Source of the DNA: Richelia sinica FACHB-800
Lineage (GTDB): Bacteria > Cyanobacteriota > Cyanobacteriia > Cyanobacteriales > Nostocaceae
Length of the DNA: 42,808 bases
Direction: 5' to 3'
Assembly (NCBI RefSeq): GCF_014698825.1
Contig: NZ_JACJTT010000046.1
Coordinates: forward strand, 1-42,808
Shown here: positions 1 to 9,576 of the stretch, in pieces
Position numbering within the stretch: the first letter of the stretch is position 1
Layout of the letters: every line of letters starts with the position of its first letter
Translations under genes and position numbers: made by a program
The notes under the pieces: model-generated
Database searches by the model: none
The model's input: only the letters and a program-made list of their open reading frames with translations
What the model was told of the DNA's origin: nothing

Positions 1-1
1 A

Positions 2-3000
2 CTAGCATCTCTAGGAGACAGAGTTTGGGAAGACAGCAACGCCAATGGTATTCAAGATAATGGTGAATTAGGACTAGCAGGTGTCACAGTTAAATTACTA
101 GATGGCAGTGGCAATCCCGTTATCGTCGGTGGCACCCCCGTCACAACCACCACAGATGCCAACGGCAACTACCTCTTCAGTGGCTTAACCCCCGGACAAT
201 ACCAAGTGGAATTTGTTGCCCCCAGTGGATATGTCCTCACCACCGCAGATGCAGGTGATGATACATTGGATTCCGATGCCAACACCACAACAGGCACAAC
301 CCAAGTCGTCACCCTGACTAGTGGAGAATTCAACGGCACATTAGATGCAGGTTTAGTACAACTAGCCAGCTTAGGTAACTTTGTCTTTGAAGACAAAAAC
401 GCCAATGGGATTCAGGATGTTGGAGAAACAGGAATAGCAGACGCTAGTGTCAACCTATTGGATGCAAATGGTAATTTCATTACCAGCACTACTACTGATG
501 CTGATGGACTATACTCTTTCACCAATCTGCAACCAGGAGACTACAAAGTCCAGTTTGTGCAACCTACAGGCTTTAACGGCGTAAGTCCAGTCAATGTTGG
601 TACGAATGATGCTCTTGATAGTGATGGACTAGTCTCAGATGTAGTTACCTTGTCTCCAGGTGAGAATGACACTACAGTTGATTCTGGTTTCTACAAAACA
701 GCTTCTTTGGGAGACAGAGTTTGGGAAGACAGCAACGCCAATGGCATTCAAGATAATGGTGAGGTGGGAGTAAGTGGTGTAACTGTTACTCTGACTGGTG
801 GAGGAGCGGATGGCATCATTAACGGTGTTGGCGATACTACTGTAACTACCACCACCAATGCTAGTGGTAACTATAACTTCACCAACCTCACTCCTGGTGA
901 ACAATATCAAGTCACTTTTGCTAAACCAGCTGGTTATGACTTTACTCAAAAAGATGTCAACGGTAATAGTCAAGATACGGTAGACTCCGATGCTGATGTG
1001 ACCACCGGTAAATCCCAAATAGTCACTCTTTCCAGTGGGGAAAATAATCCCACTATAGATGCTGGAATTTATAAAGTGGCAAGCGACCTATCAATTACCA
1101 AAACCGATGGTTTGACAGCGGTAGTACCAGGACAGCAGGTCACATACACAATTGTTGCTCAAAATAATGGTTTGGTAACTGCTACCAATGCTTTGGTCAG
1201 CGATATCATGCCTAGCAACTTAACCAATGTGACTTGGACAAGTGTAGCTAGTGGTGGGGCAACAGGTAATGACCTCAGTGGTACAGGCAATATCAACGAT
1301 TACGTGACTCTGACAGCAGGAAGTAGCATCACTTATACGGTGACTGGTACAGTAGCTCCAATGACAACTACCCTGGGTAGTGCAGGAGTCTTCAGCTTAG
1401 GTGGTAGCAGTGCGCTTGATGGACCCGATGGTAATATTCGGACATTTACTGCCACTAATGGTGTTCAGGTTAAGGCAAGTGCCTTTAGCCAACTCAATGG
1501 AACTACTTGGTCTACTTCTTATCTTGGCAGCTATGGCGGTGGATTAGGTGTTACCAATTCCAATGAAGGCGATGGCAGCGGTAATATGCACGTTGTGGAC
1601 AACTCCGGCAGTAATGATTACATACTGTTTGAGTTCTCTGAATCCATCGTTGTTAATAAAGCATCTTTGGGCTACGTCGTCGGTGATAGTGATATATCTG
1701 TATGGATTGGAACTGCTAACAATCCTTTCACTAATCATCTCAATCTCAATAGCACTGTATTGAGCAGTTTAGGGTTTACTGAGTTTAATAATGGTAGTAG
1801 TAGCACTCGCACGGCTGATATCAATAGTGGTAATGTCGCAGGTAATGTGCTGGTGATTGCGGCAAAAATTGGTGAAAGCGATGATAATTTTAAGATCAAC
1901 ACCCTAGAAATTAATAAACTCACCACTACTTCATCGGGAACTCTCACTAACACAGCAACCATCACTGCTCCCACTGGGTTCACTGATACCAACCTTAGTA
2001 ACAACAGTGCGACAGACACAGACACAATCGGAGTTCCTACAGTCAAAATAGGCGATCGCGTTTGGTACGACACCAATGGCAATGGTGTTCAAGACACAGG
2101 TGAATTAGGTGTATCTGGAGTGACCGTCAAACTCCTCAACCAAGCAGGAAGTACAATCAGTACAGCCACAACTGATAGCAATGGTTTGTACCAATTCACA
2201 GCCAACGCCAACAGCACTTACAGCGTCGAATTCGTTCAACCAACTGGCTTTAACGGTTTCACCACAGCCAACATCGGCAATGATGCAGCAGACAGCGATG
2301 TGGTAGATGCAGCCGCAGGCAGAACCGCGACATTCACAGTCGGCACAACCGATAACTTAACCATTGACGCAGGACTGATCAAGAATAATGTTGACCTGTT
2401 AATTACCAAAACTAATGGTTTGACAACAGTTAACCCCGGACAACAAATCACCTACACTATCGTAGCTGCTAACAATGGTCCGATGACCGCTACCAATGCT
2501 CTGGTCAGCGATATCATGCCTAGCAACTTAACCAATGTGACTTGGACAAGTGTGGCTAGTGGTGGGGCAACAGGTAATGACCTCAATGGTACAGGCAATA
2601 TTAACGATACCGTCACGCTGACAGCAGGAAGTAGCATCACTTATACGGTGACTGGTACAGTCGCTCCCCTGACAACTACCCTGGGTAGTACCGCCACATT
2701 TAATCTGAATGGCAACAATAATACTGTCAACTATGGTAATACCAATACCTTCAGCAACAATGGCATTACCATGACAGCCACCGCCTTTAGTCGGGTTGAT
2801 GGTACAAATGGAGCTTGGGCAACTGCCTCTCTGAATAGATACAATGGCGGAGCAGGTGTAATTGACAGAAGTGAAGGTAATGGAGATAACAACAGACATA
2901 CTGTTGATAACGTGGGTGGACGGGATAACTACATTCTGTTCCAATTCTCTGAATCTGTTGTCCTCGATAAAGCCTACTTGGGATATGTCGTCTGTGACAG

Positions 3001-4048
3001 CGACCTGTCTTTGTGGATTGGTAACTTTAGCAGTCCTCTCACCACCTTAAATGACTCGATTCTCAATAGCTTTGGCTTTACGGAAGTCAATAATACGACT
3101 TCTACAAGTGCTCGTGAGGCAAATGTCAATGCGGGGAACTACGCTGGCAATACCATCGTGATTGCTGCTTCTACAGCCGATACTACTCCTGATGATTATT
3201 TCAAGATTCAGAATCTGATTGTCAATAAGGTTGTTCAGAGTTCATCTTCCTTAACTAACACAGCAACCATCACTGCTCCCACTGGGTTCACTGATACCAA
3301 CCTTAGTAACAACAGTGCCACCGATACTGATATCGTGAGTTATGCTCCCGGTGTTCGTACCCCTGGTTTCTGGCGGAATACAGAGTGGCAGAAGTTCTGG
3401 GATGGTGTCCAAGGTAACGAACCATCACAAAAAACACAGTCTAATTTCGCTGACAGTGATCTTCTATTCGCACCTTATACCAACTCTAACCAGCCAGGAA
3501 AAGTTCTTGATCCAGTGAGCGGACAGTATGACATAGGATTACTCATCGGTGACTACAACCGCAATGGCAGGACTGATGGAGATGAGAACACTATCTTCTA
3601 TACTCTCAATCAAGCCCGCCAGTTAGTCGATTCCTCCCAACATCCCAACACAGACAAGCGGTACGATCTTGGTCGCTCTCTAGTTGCTAGTTGGTTGAAT
3701 TATCTTGCAGGTAACCCCATTGACACCGCCAACACATCTGATAAAGATGCTCGGTACTACATCAGCGAAGGCATCAATTGGCTGCAAGCCATTACTCCAG
3801 ATGAAAATGGTGATAATAAGGGTGATGGTGCAATCCGCCAAATGACTGGTAGCACTGTCAATAGCCCAACAGTTGATACTTATTGGAATCAAGGTATTTC
3901 CAATGCCTCCGCTTTACCAAGTCCCTACAACACTAATACCAATGTTCTCTATTCCATAGATTCTGGTAGTGTCATTAATACCGCCTTGGATAATTACAAC
4001 AATGGTCTTGGCCTTGCAGATAACGTTTACTATGGTGGAAACCCATAA
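2..4048 (+). CDS. Giant secreted repeat protein with SdrD-type B domains and DUF11 domains (5' end outside window)
   Basis: The frame is open from the first bases of the window, so the N-terminus, including any signal peptide, is missing; about 1348 residues are seen. Order: three SdrD/Cna-B-like domains (each opens with a motif like LGDRVWEDSNANGIQD and closes with TIDAG), a DUF11 domain (ITKTDG...VTYTIVAQNNG), a beta-rich block containing ILFEFSES, then a second B domain, second DUF11 and second beta-rich block. The C-terminal 240 residues start with TPGFWRNTEW and carry an EF-hand/dockerin-like loop, DYNRNGRTDGDE, likely to bind calcium. No LPXTG or PEP-CTERM anchor is present. Such proteins are typically secreted or surface-exposed; an adhesive or structural role is inference. 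The exact ligand is unknown. Confidence 0.85.
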   Translation, partial: LASLGDRVWEDSNANGIQDNGELGLAGVTVKLLDGSGNPVIVGGTPVTTTTDANGNYLFSGLTPGQYQVEFVAPSGYVLTTADAGDDTLDSDANTTTGTTQVVTLTSGEFNGTLDAGLVQLASLGNFVFEDKNANGIQDVGETGIADASVNLLDANGNFITSTTTDADGLYSFTNLQPGDYKVQFVQPTGFNGVSPVNVGTNDALDSDGLVSDVVTLSPGENDTTVDSGFYKTASLGDRVWEDSNANGIQDNGEVGVSGVTVTLTGGGADGIINGVGDTTVTTTTNASGNYNFTNLTPGEQYQVTFAKPAGYDFTQKDVNGNSQDTVDSDADVTTGKSQIVTLSSGENNPTIDAGIYKVASDLSITKTDGLTAVVPGQQVTYTIVAQNNGLVTATNALVSDIMPSNLTNVTWTSVASGGATGNDLSGTGNINDYVTLTAGSSITYTVTGTVAPMTTTLGSAGVFSLGGSSALDGPDGNIRTFTATNGVQVKASAFSQLNGTTWSTSYLGSYGGGLGVTNSNEGDGSGNMHVVDNSGSNDYILFEFSESIVVNKASLGYVVGDSDISVWIGTANNPFTNHLNLNSTVLSSLGFTEFNNGSSSTRTADINSGNVAGNVLVIAAKIGESDDNFKINTLEINKLTTTSSGTLTNTATITAPTGFTDTNLSNNSATDTDTIGVPTVKIGDRVWYDTNGNGVQDTGELGVSGVTVKLLNQAGSTISTATTDSNGLYQFTANANSTYSVEFVQPTGFNGFTTANIGNDAADSDVVDAAAGRTATFTVGTTDNLTIDAGLIKNNVDLLITKTNGLTTVNPGQQITYTIVAANNGPMTATNALVSDIMPSNLTNVTWTSVASGGATGNDLNGTGNINDTVTLTAGSSITYTVTGTVAPLTTTLGSTATFNLNGNNNTVNYGNTNTFSNNGITMTATAFSRVDGTNGAWATASLNRYNGGAGVIDRSEGNGDNNRHTVDNVGGRDNYILFQFSESVVLDKAYLGYVVCDSDLSLWIGNFSSPLTTLNDSILNSFGFTEVNNTTSTSAREANVNAGNYAGNTIVIAASTADTTPDDYFKIQNLIVNKVVQSSSSLTNTATITAPTGFTDTNLSNNSATDTDIVSYAPGVRTPGFWRNTEWQKFWDGVQGNEPSQKTQSNFADSDLLFAPYTNSNQPGKVLDPVSGQYDIGLLIGDYNRNGRTDGDENTIFYTLNQARQLVDSSQHPNTDKRYDLGRSLVASWLNYLAGNPIDTANTSDKDARYYISEGINWLQAITPDENGDNKGDGAIRQMTGSTVNSPTVDTYWNQGISNASALPSPYNTNTNVLYSIDSGSVINTALDNYNNGLGLADNVYYGGNP
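1181..1380 (+). repeat. Internal duplication, copy 1 (DUF11 domain)
   Basis: This 200-bp stretch is nearly identical at the DNA level to the one 1308 bp downstream. A second matching pair, near 1945-2010 and 3253-3318, has the same 1308-bp (436-codon) offset. The whole unit of DUF11, beta-rich block and B domain was therefore duplicated in tandem, with the middle diverging faster than the ends. Confidence 0.85.
2489..2688 (+). repeat. Internal duplication, copy 2 (DUF11 domain)
   Basis: Second copy of the near-identical DUF11-coding block, in frame with the first. The near-identity, including synonymous positions, points to recent duplication or ongoing gene conversion within the gene. Confidence 0.85.
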
Positions 4049-4100
4049 CTGTGACAAAATACCAAGTGTAGCGATCGCACTTCTTATTTGAAACATCACC

Positions 4101-4133
4101 ATCCCCTGTACAACTAGAAATTGTACAGGGGAT
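4101..4133 (+). terminator. Hairpin downstream of the SdrD-like gene
   Basis: Perfect 13-bp stem (ATCCCCTGTACAA and its complement) around a 7-nt loop, 52 bp after the stop codon. There is no clear T-run after it, so it may be a terminator, an mRNA 3'-end stabiliser or a dispersed palindrome. Confidence 0.5.
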
Positions 4134-4160
4134 TCTCATATTGTTCATCTTGGTTGATTG

Positions 4161-4236
4161 CAGGTGACTGTGCTAACAGCCTTTGGGTGTCTCAGTTTTA
4201 GTTGTAGTTAATATCCCCCTGCCTTGTCTACAAATA
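4161..4236 (+). repeat. Dispersed ~75-bp intergenic repeat, copy A
   Basis: Aligns without gaps, at roughly 80 percent identity, to 17050-17126. The shared core is GTTTTAGTTGTAGTTAAT. It lies 358 bp before the dhaM start codon; the other copy lies 354 bp before feoB in the same orientation. The remainder of the 4049-4518 gap is AT-rich and holds no gene I can support. Confidence 0.6.
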
Positions 4237-4518
4237 TATATAGACAAAGAGTGGGATATCTGCGGTTAGCATTCGTGAAGCATTTTTATAGATTTTTACC
4301 ACCATTGAATTGAACCGATATCATCAAATCAGACTGTACTATTTTTGATGTTCATACTAAATTTTGTAAATTTTTACTCGTTTACAGATGCCAATTAATT
4401 ACGATTCGGTGCATATTTCTAGACATTTGCAATCACAAGCTAAATACAAGCTAAATAAATGCTGTTTTTAGAATTGTGGCAAGGAATAATAGAATGGGTA
4501 ACTGGCTAAGGTGTTGCA

Positions 4519-7035
4519 GTGGTTGGCATAGTTATTGTTTCTCACAGCAAAAATTTAGCTTTGGGTGTGCAGGAACTAGCTGTACAGATGGTGCAAGGAC
4601 AGGTGTCTTTGGCCGTAGCAGCTGGGATTGAAGATGCTGCAAATCCACTGGGTACAGATGTGATGCAGGTTTATGAAGCGATCGCCTCTGTATTATCTGA
4701 TGATGGGGTTCTCGTTTTAATGGATCTGGGTAGTGCAGTCATTAGCACGGAAATGGCTCTAGAATTCCTTTCTCCAGAGCAAAGGGCGAAAGTTCATTTA
4801 TGTGCTGCTCCTTTGGTGGAAGGTACCTTAGCGGCGGCTGTGGCGGCATCTACGGGCAAGAATATTCACCAAGTCATGGCAGAAGCCCAAGGCGCATTAG
4901 GGGCAAAAGCTTCGTTTTTAGGTGCTATGAATTGTCCTCTATCAGTCCATACTCCCCATTCCCACCATCATGAAAGAAAAACCCATGTCGAAGTTCCCAC
5001 CAGAGAAATTCGCCTCACAGTCAATAACCGATTAGGTTTACACGCCAGACCAGCCGCACAATTTGTCGCTACTGCATCCCGATTTCAAGCCCAAATCTTT
5101 GTCCAGAATCTTACCAGAGGTAGTGAAATTGTCCGGGGAGATAGTATTAATCAAGTAGCCACCTTGGGAGTACGTCAAGGCCATGAATTACTGATCAGTG
5201 CTATTGGTGGAGATGGGGAAGCAGCCTTAGCAGCATTGCAAGCATTGTTTATTAATAACTTTGGGGAAGATGATAGCACTGTAGAACCACTACCAGTGAT
5301 AGAAGAAATTTTGCCCCCTACCCAAGGGGAACTGGCGGGAATTGCTGCATCTCCTGGGGTCGCGATCGCACCTGTGGTACATTATGAATCCTCTACACCA
5401 GTGACAATTACGGAATATAATATAGAAAATGTCGAAGTAGAGCTACAAAGATTACATACAGCTATTCACACTGCTAAACAAGAAATTCAAACTTTACTTT
5501 CCCATACCTCTATTCAAATTGGTGATGCTGAAGCAGCGATTTTTGATGCCCATCTTCTATTTTTAGAAGACCCCGTATTATTGGAAGCCGTAGAACAGAG
5601 AATTTTTGACCATCATCTCAATGCGGAGGCGGCATGGCAAATTGTTGTTGATGAAGTTGCCAAATCTTACCGCCAATTAGAGGATAGTTATCTGCAAGAA
5701 AGAGTAGATGATGTGGTAGATGTGGGACGTAGAGTGTTGCGGATTTTACTAGGCGACCTGCCCCAAGATTTAGACCTAACCGAACCTTCCATTGTTGTGG
5801 CCGCAGATTTAACACCCTCAGATACGGCGAAACTAGACCCAAGCAAGGTTTTGGGTATTTGTATGACTTCAGGTAGTGCCACATCCCATAGTGCGATTAT
5901 TGCTAGAACCTTAGGAATTCCTGCGGTATTAGGTGTAGATGCTCAAGTCCTCGCCTTAGAAGATGGGACAATGATGGCGTTGGATGGGGAAATGGGCAAA
6001 GCTTGGGTTGCACCGGAAGCGGAAACCTTAGGACGATTGGAAGCCAAACGGCAAGCATGGCAAACTGCCCAAGCGGAAGCAAAAGCCAGAGCGCACCAAC
6101 CTGCAATTACCCAAGATGGTCATCAGATCCGAGTTTTAGCTAATATTGGCAGTTTGGCAGATGCTCAATTGGCAATGGTTAATGGTGCCGAGGGAGTGGG
6201 ACTGCTCAGAACAGAGTTTTTATATCTTGACCGGGCAAACGCACCCAGCGAAGAAGAACAACTAGCAGTTTATCAAGCGATCGCTCAAGTTTTACACCAG
6301 CGGCCTTTAATCATTCGCACCTTAGATGTGGGTGGAGATAAACCTCTCTCTTATATCAACACAGGTATTGCTGAAACCAATCCATTTTTGGGGGTGCGAG
6401 GTATTCGTATGTGTTTAGAAAATCCGCAGTTATTTAAAACCCAACTGCGGGCAATTTTACGGGCCAGTGTCAACAGCAATATTAAAGTCATGTGGCCGAT
6501 GATTACCAATTTAACAGAAGCCAGAGCCGCACGGGAAATCTTCACACAGGCACAAACAGAACTCAGGCAAGGGGGAATTGCTTTTGATGAGCGGATGGAA
6601 GTAGGGACAATGATTGAAACACCCGCAGCAGTGGCCATTGCTGACCAATTAGCCAAAGAAGTGGATTTTTTCAGCATCGGTACAAATGACTTAAGCCAAT
6701 ATGTGATGGTGGGCGATCGCACTAATCCCAAAGTAGCTACCTTAGCTGACGCAATGCATCCTGCTGTTTTAAGGATGATTCAGCAAACAGTACAAGCTGC
6801 CCACGCTGCCAAGATTTGGGTAGGATTATGTGGGGAAGTTGCCGCCGAAACCTTAATTGCTCCGATTTTATTAGGATTAGGCGTAGATGAGTTAAGTGTC
6901 AATCCCCAAGCGATCGCACCTCTGAAACAAGCTATCAGTCAATTAACCATAGATGAAGCCCAAGCCTTAGCTAAAGTAGCTTTAAAACAAGATTCTGCCC
7001 TGAGTGTCAGGGAATTGGTATATCCCATCGGTTAA
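4519..7035 (+). CDS. dhaM: DhaM-HPr-Enzyme I fusion, PEP-dependent phosphotransferase for dihydroxyacetone kinase
   Basis: The 838-residue cytoplasmic protein carries phosphate from PEP to the ADP bound on DhaL. Three modules are visible: an EIIA-Man-like DhaM domain (residues 1-130) with its phospho-histidine at H9 in IVSHSK; an HPr domain (about 158-250) with GLHARPAA, H175, and a Ser-46-like site in GDSINQV; and a complete Enzyme I (about 265-838) with TSHSAIIAR, H457, and the PEP-domain GLCGE cysteine C771. E. coli DhaM has only a truncated Enzyme I, so this version should need no separate PTS proteins. Translation must start at GTG: an in-frame stop lies 12 bases upstream and no ATG lies between. 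Its partners dhaK and dhaL are 17 kb downstream on the same strand. Confidence 0.93.
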   Translation: MVGIVIVSHSKNLALGVQELAVQMVQGQVSLAVAAGIEDAANPLGTDVMQVYEAIASVLSDDGVLVLMDLGSAVISTEMALEFLSPEQRAKVHLCAAPLVEGTLAAAVAASTGKNIHQVMAEAQGALGAKASFLGAMNCPLSVHTPHSHHHERKTHVEVPTREIRLTVNNRLGLHARPAAQFVATASRFQAQIFVQNLTRGSEIVRGDSINQVATLGVRQGHELLISAIGGDGEAALAALQALFINNFGEDDSTVEPLPVIEEILPPTQGELAGIAASPGVAIAPVVHYESSTPVTITEYNIENVEVELQRLHTAIHTAKQEIQTLLSHTSIQIGDAEAAIFDAHLLFLEDPVLLEAVEQRIFDHHLNAEAAWQIVVDEVAKSYRQLEDSYLQERVDDVVDVGRRVLRILLGDLPQDLDLTEPSIVVAADLTPSDTAKLDPSKVLGICMTSGSATSHSAIIARTLGIPAVLGVDAQVLALEDGTMMALDGEMGKAWVAPEAETLGRLEAKRQAWQTAQAEAKARAHQPAITQDGHQIRVLANIGSLADAQLAMVNGAEGVGLLRTEFLYLDRANAPSEEEQLAVYQAIAQVLHQRPLIIRTLDVGGDKPLSYINTGIAETNPFLGVRGIRMCLENPQLFKTQLRAILRASVNSNIKVMWPMITNLTEARAAREIFTQAQTELRQGGIAFDERMEVGTMIETPAAVAIADQLAKEVDFFSIGTNDLSQYVMVGDRTNPKVATLADAMHPAVLRMIQQTVQAAHAAKIWVGLCGEVAAETLIAPILLGLGVDELSVNPQAIAPLKQAISQLTIDEAQALAKVALKQDSALSVRELVYPIG

Positions 7036-7360
7036 TCTTCACTCTGGGAAGAAGTAGAGTTGTGAGGGAGCGATCGCACTCCTGTGATTTAACTAAACTA
7101 AAATCATCATCAAGAAAAGATATATTAGTTAATTTTTGCACATAAAAATAGAAATATTTTCAGAAATAACACTTAATTTTTGCCATTGAGATTAAATTTT
7201 TGCAAAAAAATACACCAAGTATTTTGCAGTCATAAATAATGAGTTCTTGAATATATAGCACAGGGCATGGTTAAAAGCGATTTGACATGTCCGCTTTAGC
7301 ATGGATTATTTCCACACCACCTTGTCTATAGCTATATCTTGAACGTATTAGTTGTGCAAC
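7036..7360. other. Intergenic region between dhaM and the thiaminase-like gene
   Basis: AT-rich, 325 bp, with one HIP1 octamer close to the dhaM stop in the weak palindromic context GGAGCGATCGCACTCC. The promoter of the next gene should lie here, but I see no convincing -35/-10 pair, operator or small gene. Confidence 0.5.
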
Positions 7361-8599
7361 ATGAAAAAACTACACAAGATACTTTTTTACTTACTTCTCT
7401 TCACCCTGGCATTTTTAGGACAGTTTGCTGTTTCTTTTCCCAACATTGCCTCTACACCAACAACCCCTAAAACAACTTTAAAAGTTGCTCTTTTTCCCTA
7501 TATTCCCGATTCAGCACAGGATAAATATCAAGCATTATTAACGAGAATTGAAAGCGAGTTTGAAGCTAAAAATAGCAACGTTGATTTAGTGTTAAAACCT
7601 CTCGACCCTGAAGAAGAAGGATTTTATGACCTAGACACATTAAAACAGTGGTTATCTAATTCTACTAACGAAAATGGCTATCATCTAGTGGAAATAGATA
7701 CTTTATTATTAGGGGATTTAGTTAAAGCCAATGTAGCTAAAGCCTGGAATAAACCTGAAAACATCAAAGATTGGTATCCTGCGGGATTAAATGCTGTTAC
7801 TATCAATGGCAATATCTATGGCATACCACATTTATTATGTGGTCACTTTATTTTTTCTCGTAATGATAAAGTGGTCAAAACTAAATCTTTAGAGAAAATT
7901 TTGACTTTTTTAAAATCAATTACTCCAGATACACCAAATCTAGCAGGTGATTTAACCGGAAGTTGGAATTTACCAGCTTTGTATTTAGATGCTTGGGCTG
8001 ATACCTATGGAACCAAACAAATTAACTCTGCTTTATCACCTAAGCTAGATCCATTAGTAATGAAATATTTCAAAGAATTTTCTCAAAATTGTCAAGTAGG
8101 AGATGCTAACCCTTGCTTGGATAAATATGGTGATACAGATGCTGGTGCTGAAGCCTTCATTAATAATCAAGTTGATGCTTTCTTTGGTTATTCAGAAAGA
8201 CTCAACTATATTTTTAAAAATGGCATCAATCCAGAAGTTAAATTAGCTTCTTTACCATTGAGTGAAGGTAGTAATCCTTTGCTATTTGTTGATGCTTTGG
8301 TTTTACGTCAAGACTGTGATTATACCTGTCAGAATGCCGCTAATAAGTTTGCAGCTTATTTAGATGACCCAAAAACTCAAGAATGGATTTTAAGTAGTAA
8401 AGATGCTGGTGAGAAAGGTATACCGCGTTATTTAATTCCCGCAACTTACAGTGCTTTTAAAACTAATACCTTGAGTAAAGATACTTATTATCAGACCTTA
8501 GAAGCTGTGGTCAAAAATGCTGTAAATTATCCAAGTTCTGGCTTTCCAGAAATTCGCAAAAAATTAAAGGAGTTAATTCTTCAGGAGTTAAAATTATAA
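7361..8599 (+). CDS. Secreted thiaminase I-like (thiamine pyridinylase-like) protein, periplasmic-binding-protein fold
   Basis: 412 residues starting with a signal peptide (MKKLHKILFYLLLFTLAFLG). An upstream in-frame TTG exists, but the ATG directly before the signal peptide is preferred. The mature part looks like a solute-binding protein and more specifically like thiaminase I: LKVALFPYIPD near the N-terminus, then YGIPHLLCGHFIFSRND, where C160 falls at the place of the catalytic cysteine of that family (PQLLC), and FFGYSERL, where E279 is 119 residues later, close to the spacing of the known Cys/Glu pair. Thiaminase I swaps the thiazole of thiamine for a nucleophile. It could instead be a binding protein that kept the fold, but no permease genes are adjacent. 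Family recall is from memory. Confidence 0.65.
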   Translation: MKKLHKILFYLLLFTLAFLGQFAVSFPNIASTPTTPKTTLKVALFPYIPDSAQDKYQALLTRIESEFEAKNSNVDLVLKPLDPEEEGFYDLDTLKQWLSNSTNENGYHLVEIDTLLLGDLVKANVAKAWNKPENIKDWYPAGLNAVTINGNIYGIPHLLCGHFIFSRNDKVVKTKSLEKILTFLKSITPDTPNLAGDLTGSWNLPALYLDAWADTYGTKQINSALSPKLDPLVMKYFKEFSQNCQVGDANPCLDKYGDTDAGAEAFINNQVDAFFGYSERLNYIFKNGINPEVKLASLPLSEGSNPLLFVDALVLRQDCDYTCQNAANKFAAYLDDPKTQEWILSSKDAGEKGIPRYLIPATYSAFKTNTLSKDTYYQTLEAVVKNAVNYPSSGFPEIRKKLKELILQELKL

Positions 8600-8688
8600 C
8601 TAGAAATTAAACATATGCGATCGCTTGATTTTATTTCGATGGGTCTGGGTCAAGATAAAGAGCGATCGCTAAAACCCCATGTTCCTAG

Positions 8689-9183
8689 TTATTCACCAGC
8701 CGCTTGTAAAATTTTTGTGTACAATTGATTACTCACTCGGAAGTCAGCTTGGTCAATTAGTTGATCCATCAAAGTTTTCACAGAAGGAATCAAATTTTTT
8801 CGCTTTGCTTGCAACAGGACTCCTAATAACCCGGTTATTTGCAAACCATAACTAGTTGCGACTATCCTACCTCGACGTTCATCCATCAATAGTAAATCAG
8901 CTTTCAGTTCCAGAGCTAAAACAATCGCTTCTGCTTCACCCAAATCAATATTTTCTTCGGTTTCTTGAATAAAAATTACTCTTTGAGAATCTACAACAGC
9001 CTGCTTTTTAATCCAAGGTAAAGTTTGTACTTCTACAGCACCAGGAACAATTTTATTTACCTTTACCATTTCATTATAAACGGCTGTGGGGATAACAATC
9101 CCACTATACAGTTTTTGCAGTAAATCTAGCTGATTAATTGCCGCTAAATTAGTAATTGGTGATGTATCACTGACAATAATCAC
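8689..9183 (-). CDS. DUF3368 PIN-like protein, putative toxin of a toxin-antitoxin pair
   Basis: 164 residues with the PIN-domain pattern of spaced acidic residues: SDTSPITNLAAI at the N-terminus, IDLGEAEAIVLA in the middle and LLLMDERRGR further on. PIN domains are Mg-dependent ribonucleases and are frequent toxins in cyanobacteria. The start is GTG, and its first four bases overlap the TGA of the upstream UPF0175 gene, so translation is probably coupled. Toxicity is inferred from family and arrangement only. Confidence 0.8.
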   Translation of the reverse strand: MIIVSDTSPITNLAAINQLDLLQKLYSGIVIPTAVYNEMVKVNKIVPGAVEVQTLPWIKKQAVVDSQRVIFIQETEENIDLGEAEAIVLALELKADLLLMDERRGRIVATSYGLQITGLLGVLLQAKRKNLIPSVKTLMDQLIDQADFRVSNQLYTKILQAAGE

Positions 9184-9425
9184 AATAACCCCATTGATTC
9201 TAGGGTTTTCACATCTGATTCAAAATCCTCTACATCATAATTAATACAAAGTCCCCGTAGAGCAAGTTGATGTTGAAATTCAATTACTGTTAGTCCAGTC
9301 CAAGCACGAGCTTTACCGCTACTAATTTTTCCTTGCTGATAAAGCATGATAGCGATTTCTAATTTTAATTCCTCTTCCGTCATTTTGCTGGCTCGGAGAA
9401 TATCATCAGGAATTGAGACACTCAT
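9180..9425 (-). CDS. UPF0175 family protein, putative antitoxin
   Basis: 81 residues, MSVSIPDDIL...ISSGKARAWTGLTVIEFQHQLALRGLCINYDVEDFESDV, the typical UPF0175 pattern: a short strand, a helical DNA-binding-like core and an acidic tail. ATG is chosen over an in-frame TTG two codons earlier. The gene precedes and overlaps the DUF3368 gene by 4 bp, the common order of antitoxin then toxin. It probably neutralises its partner and represses the pair; no operator is obvious upstream. Confidence 0.8.
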   Translation of the reverse strand: MSVSIPDDILRASKMTEEELKLEIAIMLYQQGKISSGKARAWTGLTVIEFQHQLALRGLCINYDVEDFESDVKTLESMGLL

Positions 9426-9576
9426 AATCAAGTTTGCAGGTGTAGTTTATATAATTTTAGGTTAATTCATGGGGTATTCGAGAGGCGATCGCTATTCAAT
9501 GAATTAAATGTTAAGCATTTGTGTATAAGCAGTGTTATTTGAGTATAATTTATACAACAATAAAGATAAGAAGAAA

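Noticed and set aside
635-1018. Antisense open frames inside the SdrD-like gene
   Set aside because: They mirror a repetitive coding sequence with strong codon structure on the plus strand, have no ribosome-binding site or family resemblance.
7065-7082. HIP1 octamers such as the one after dhaM as regulatory sites
   Set aside because: GCGATCGC occurs throughout coding and intergenic DNA of these genomes, so single copies carry no site-specific meaning.
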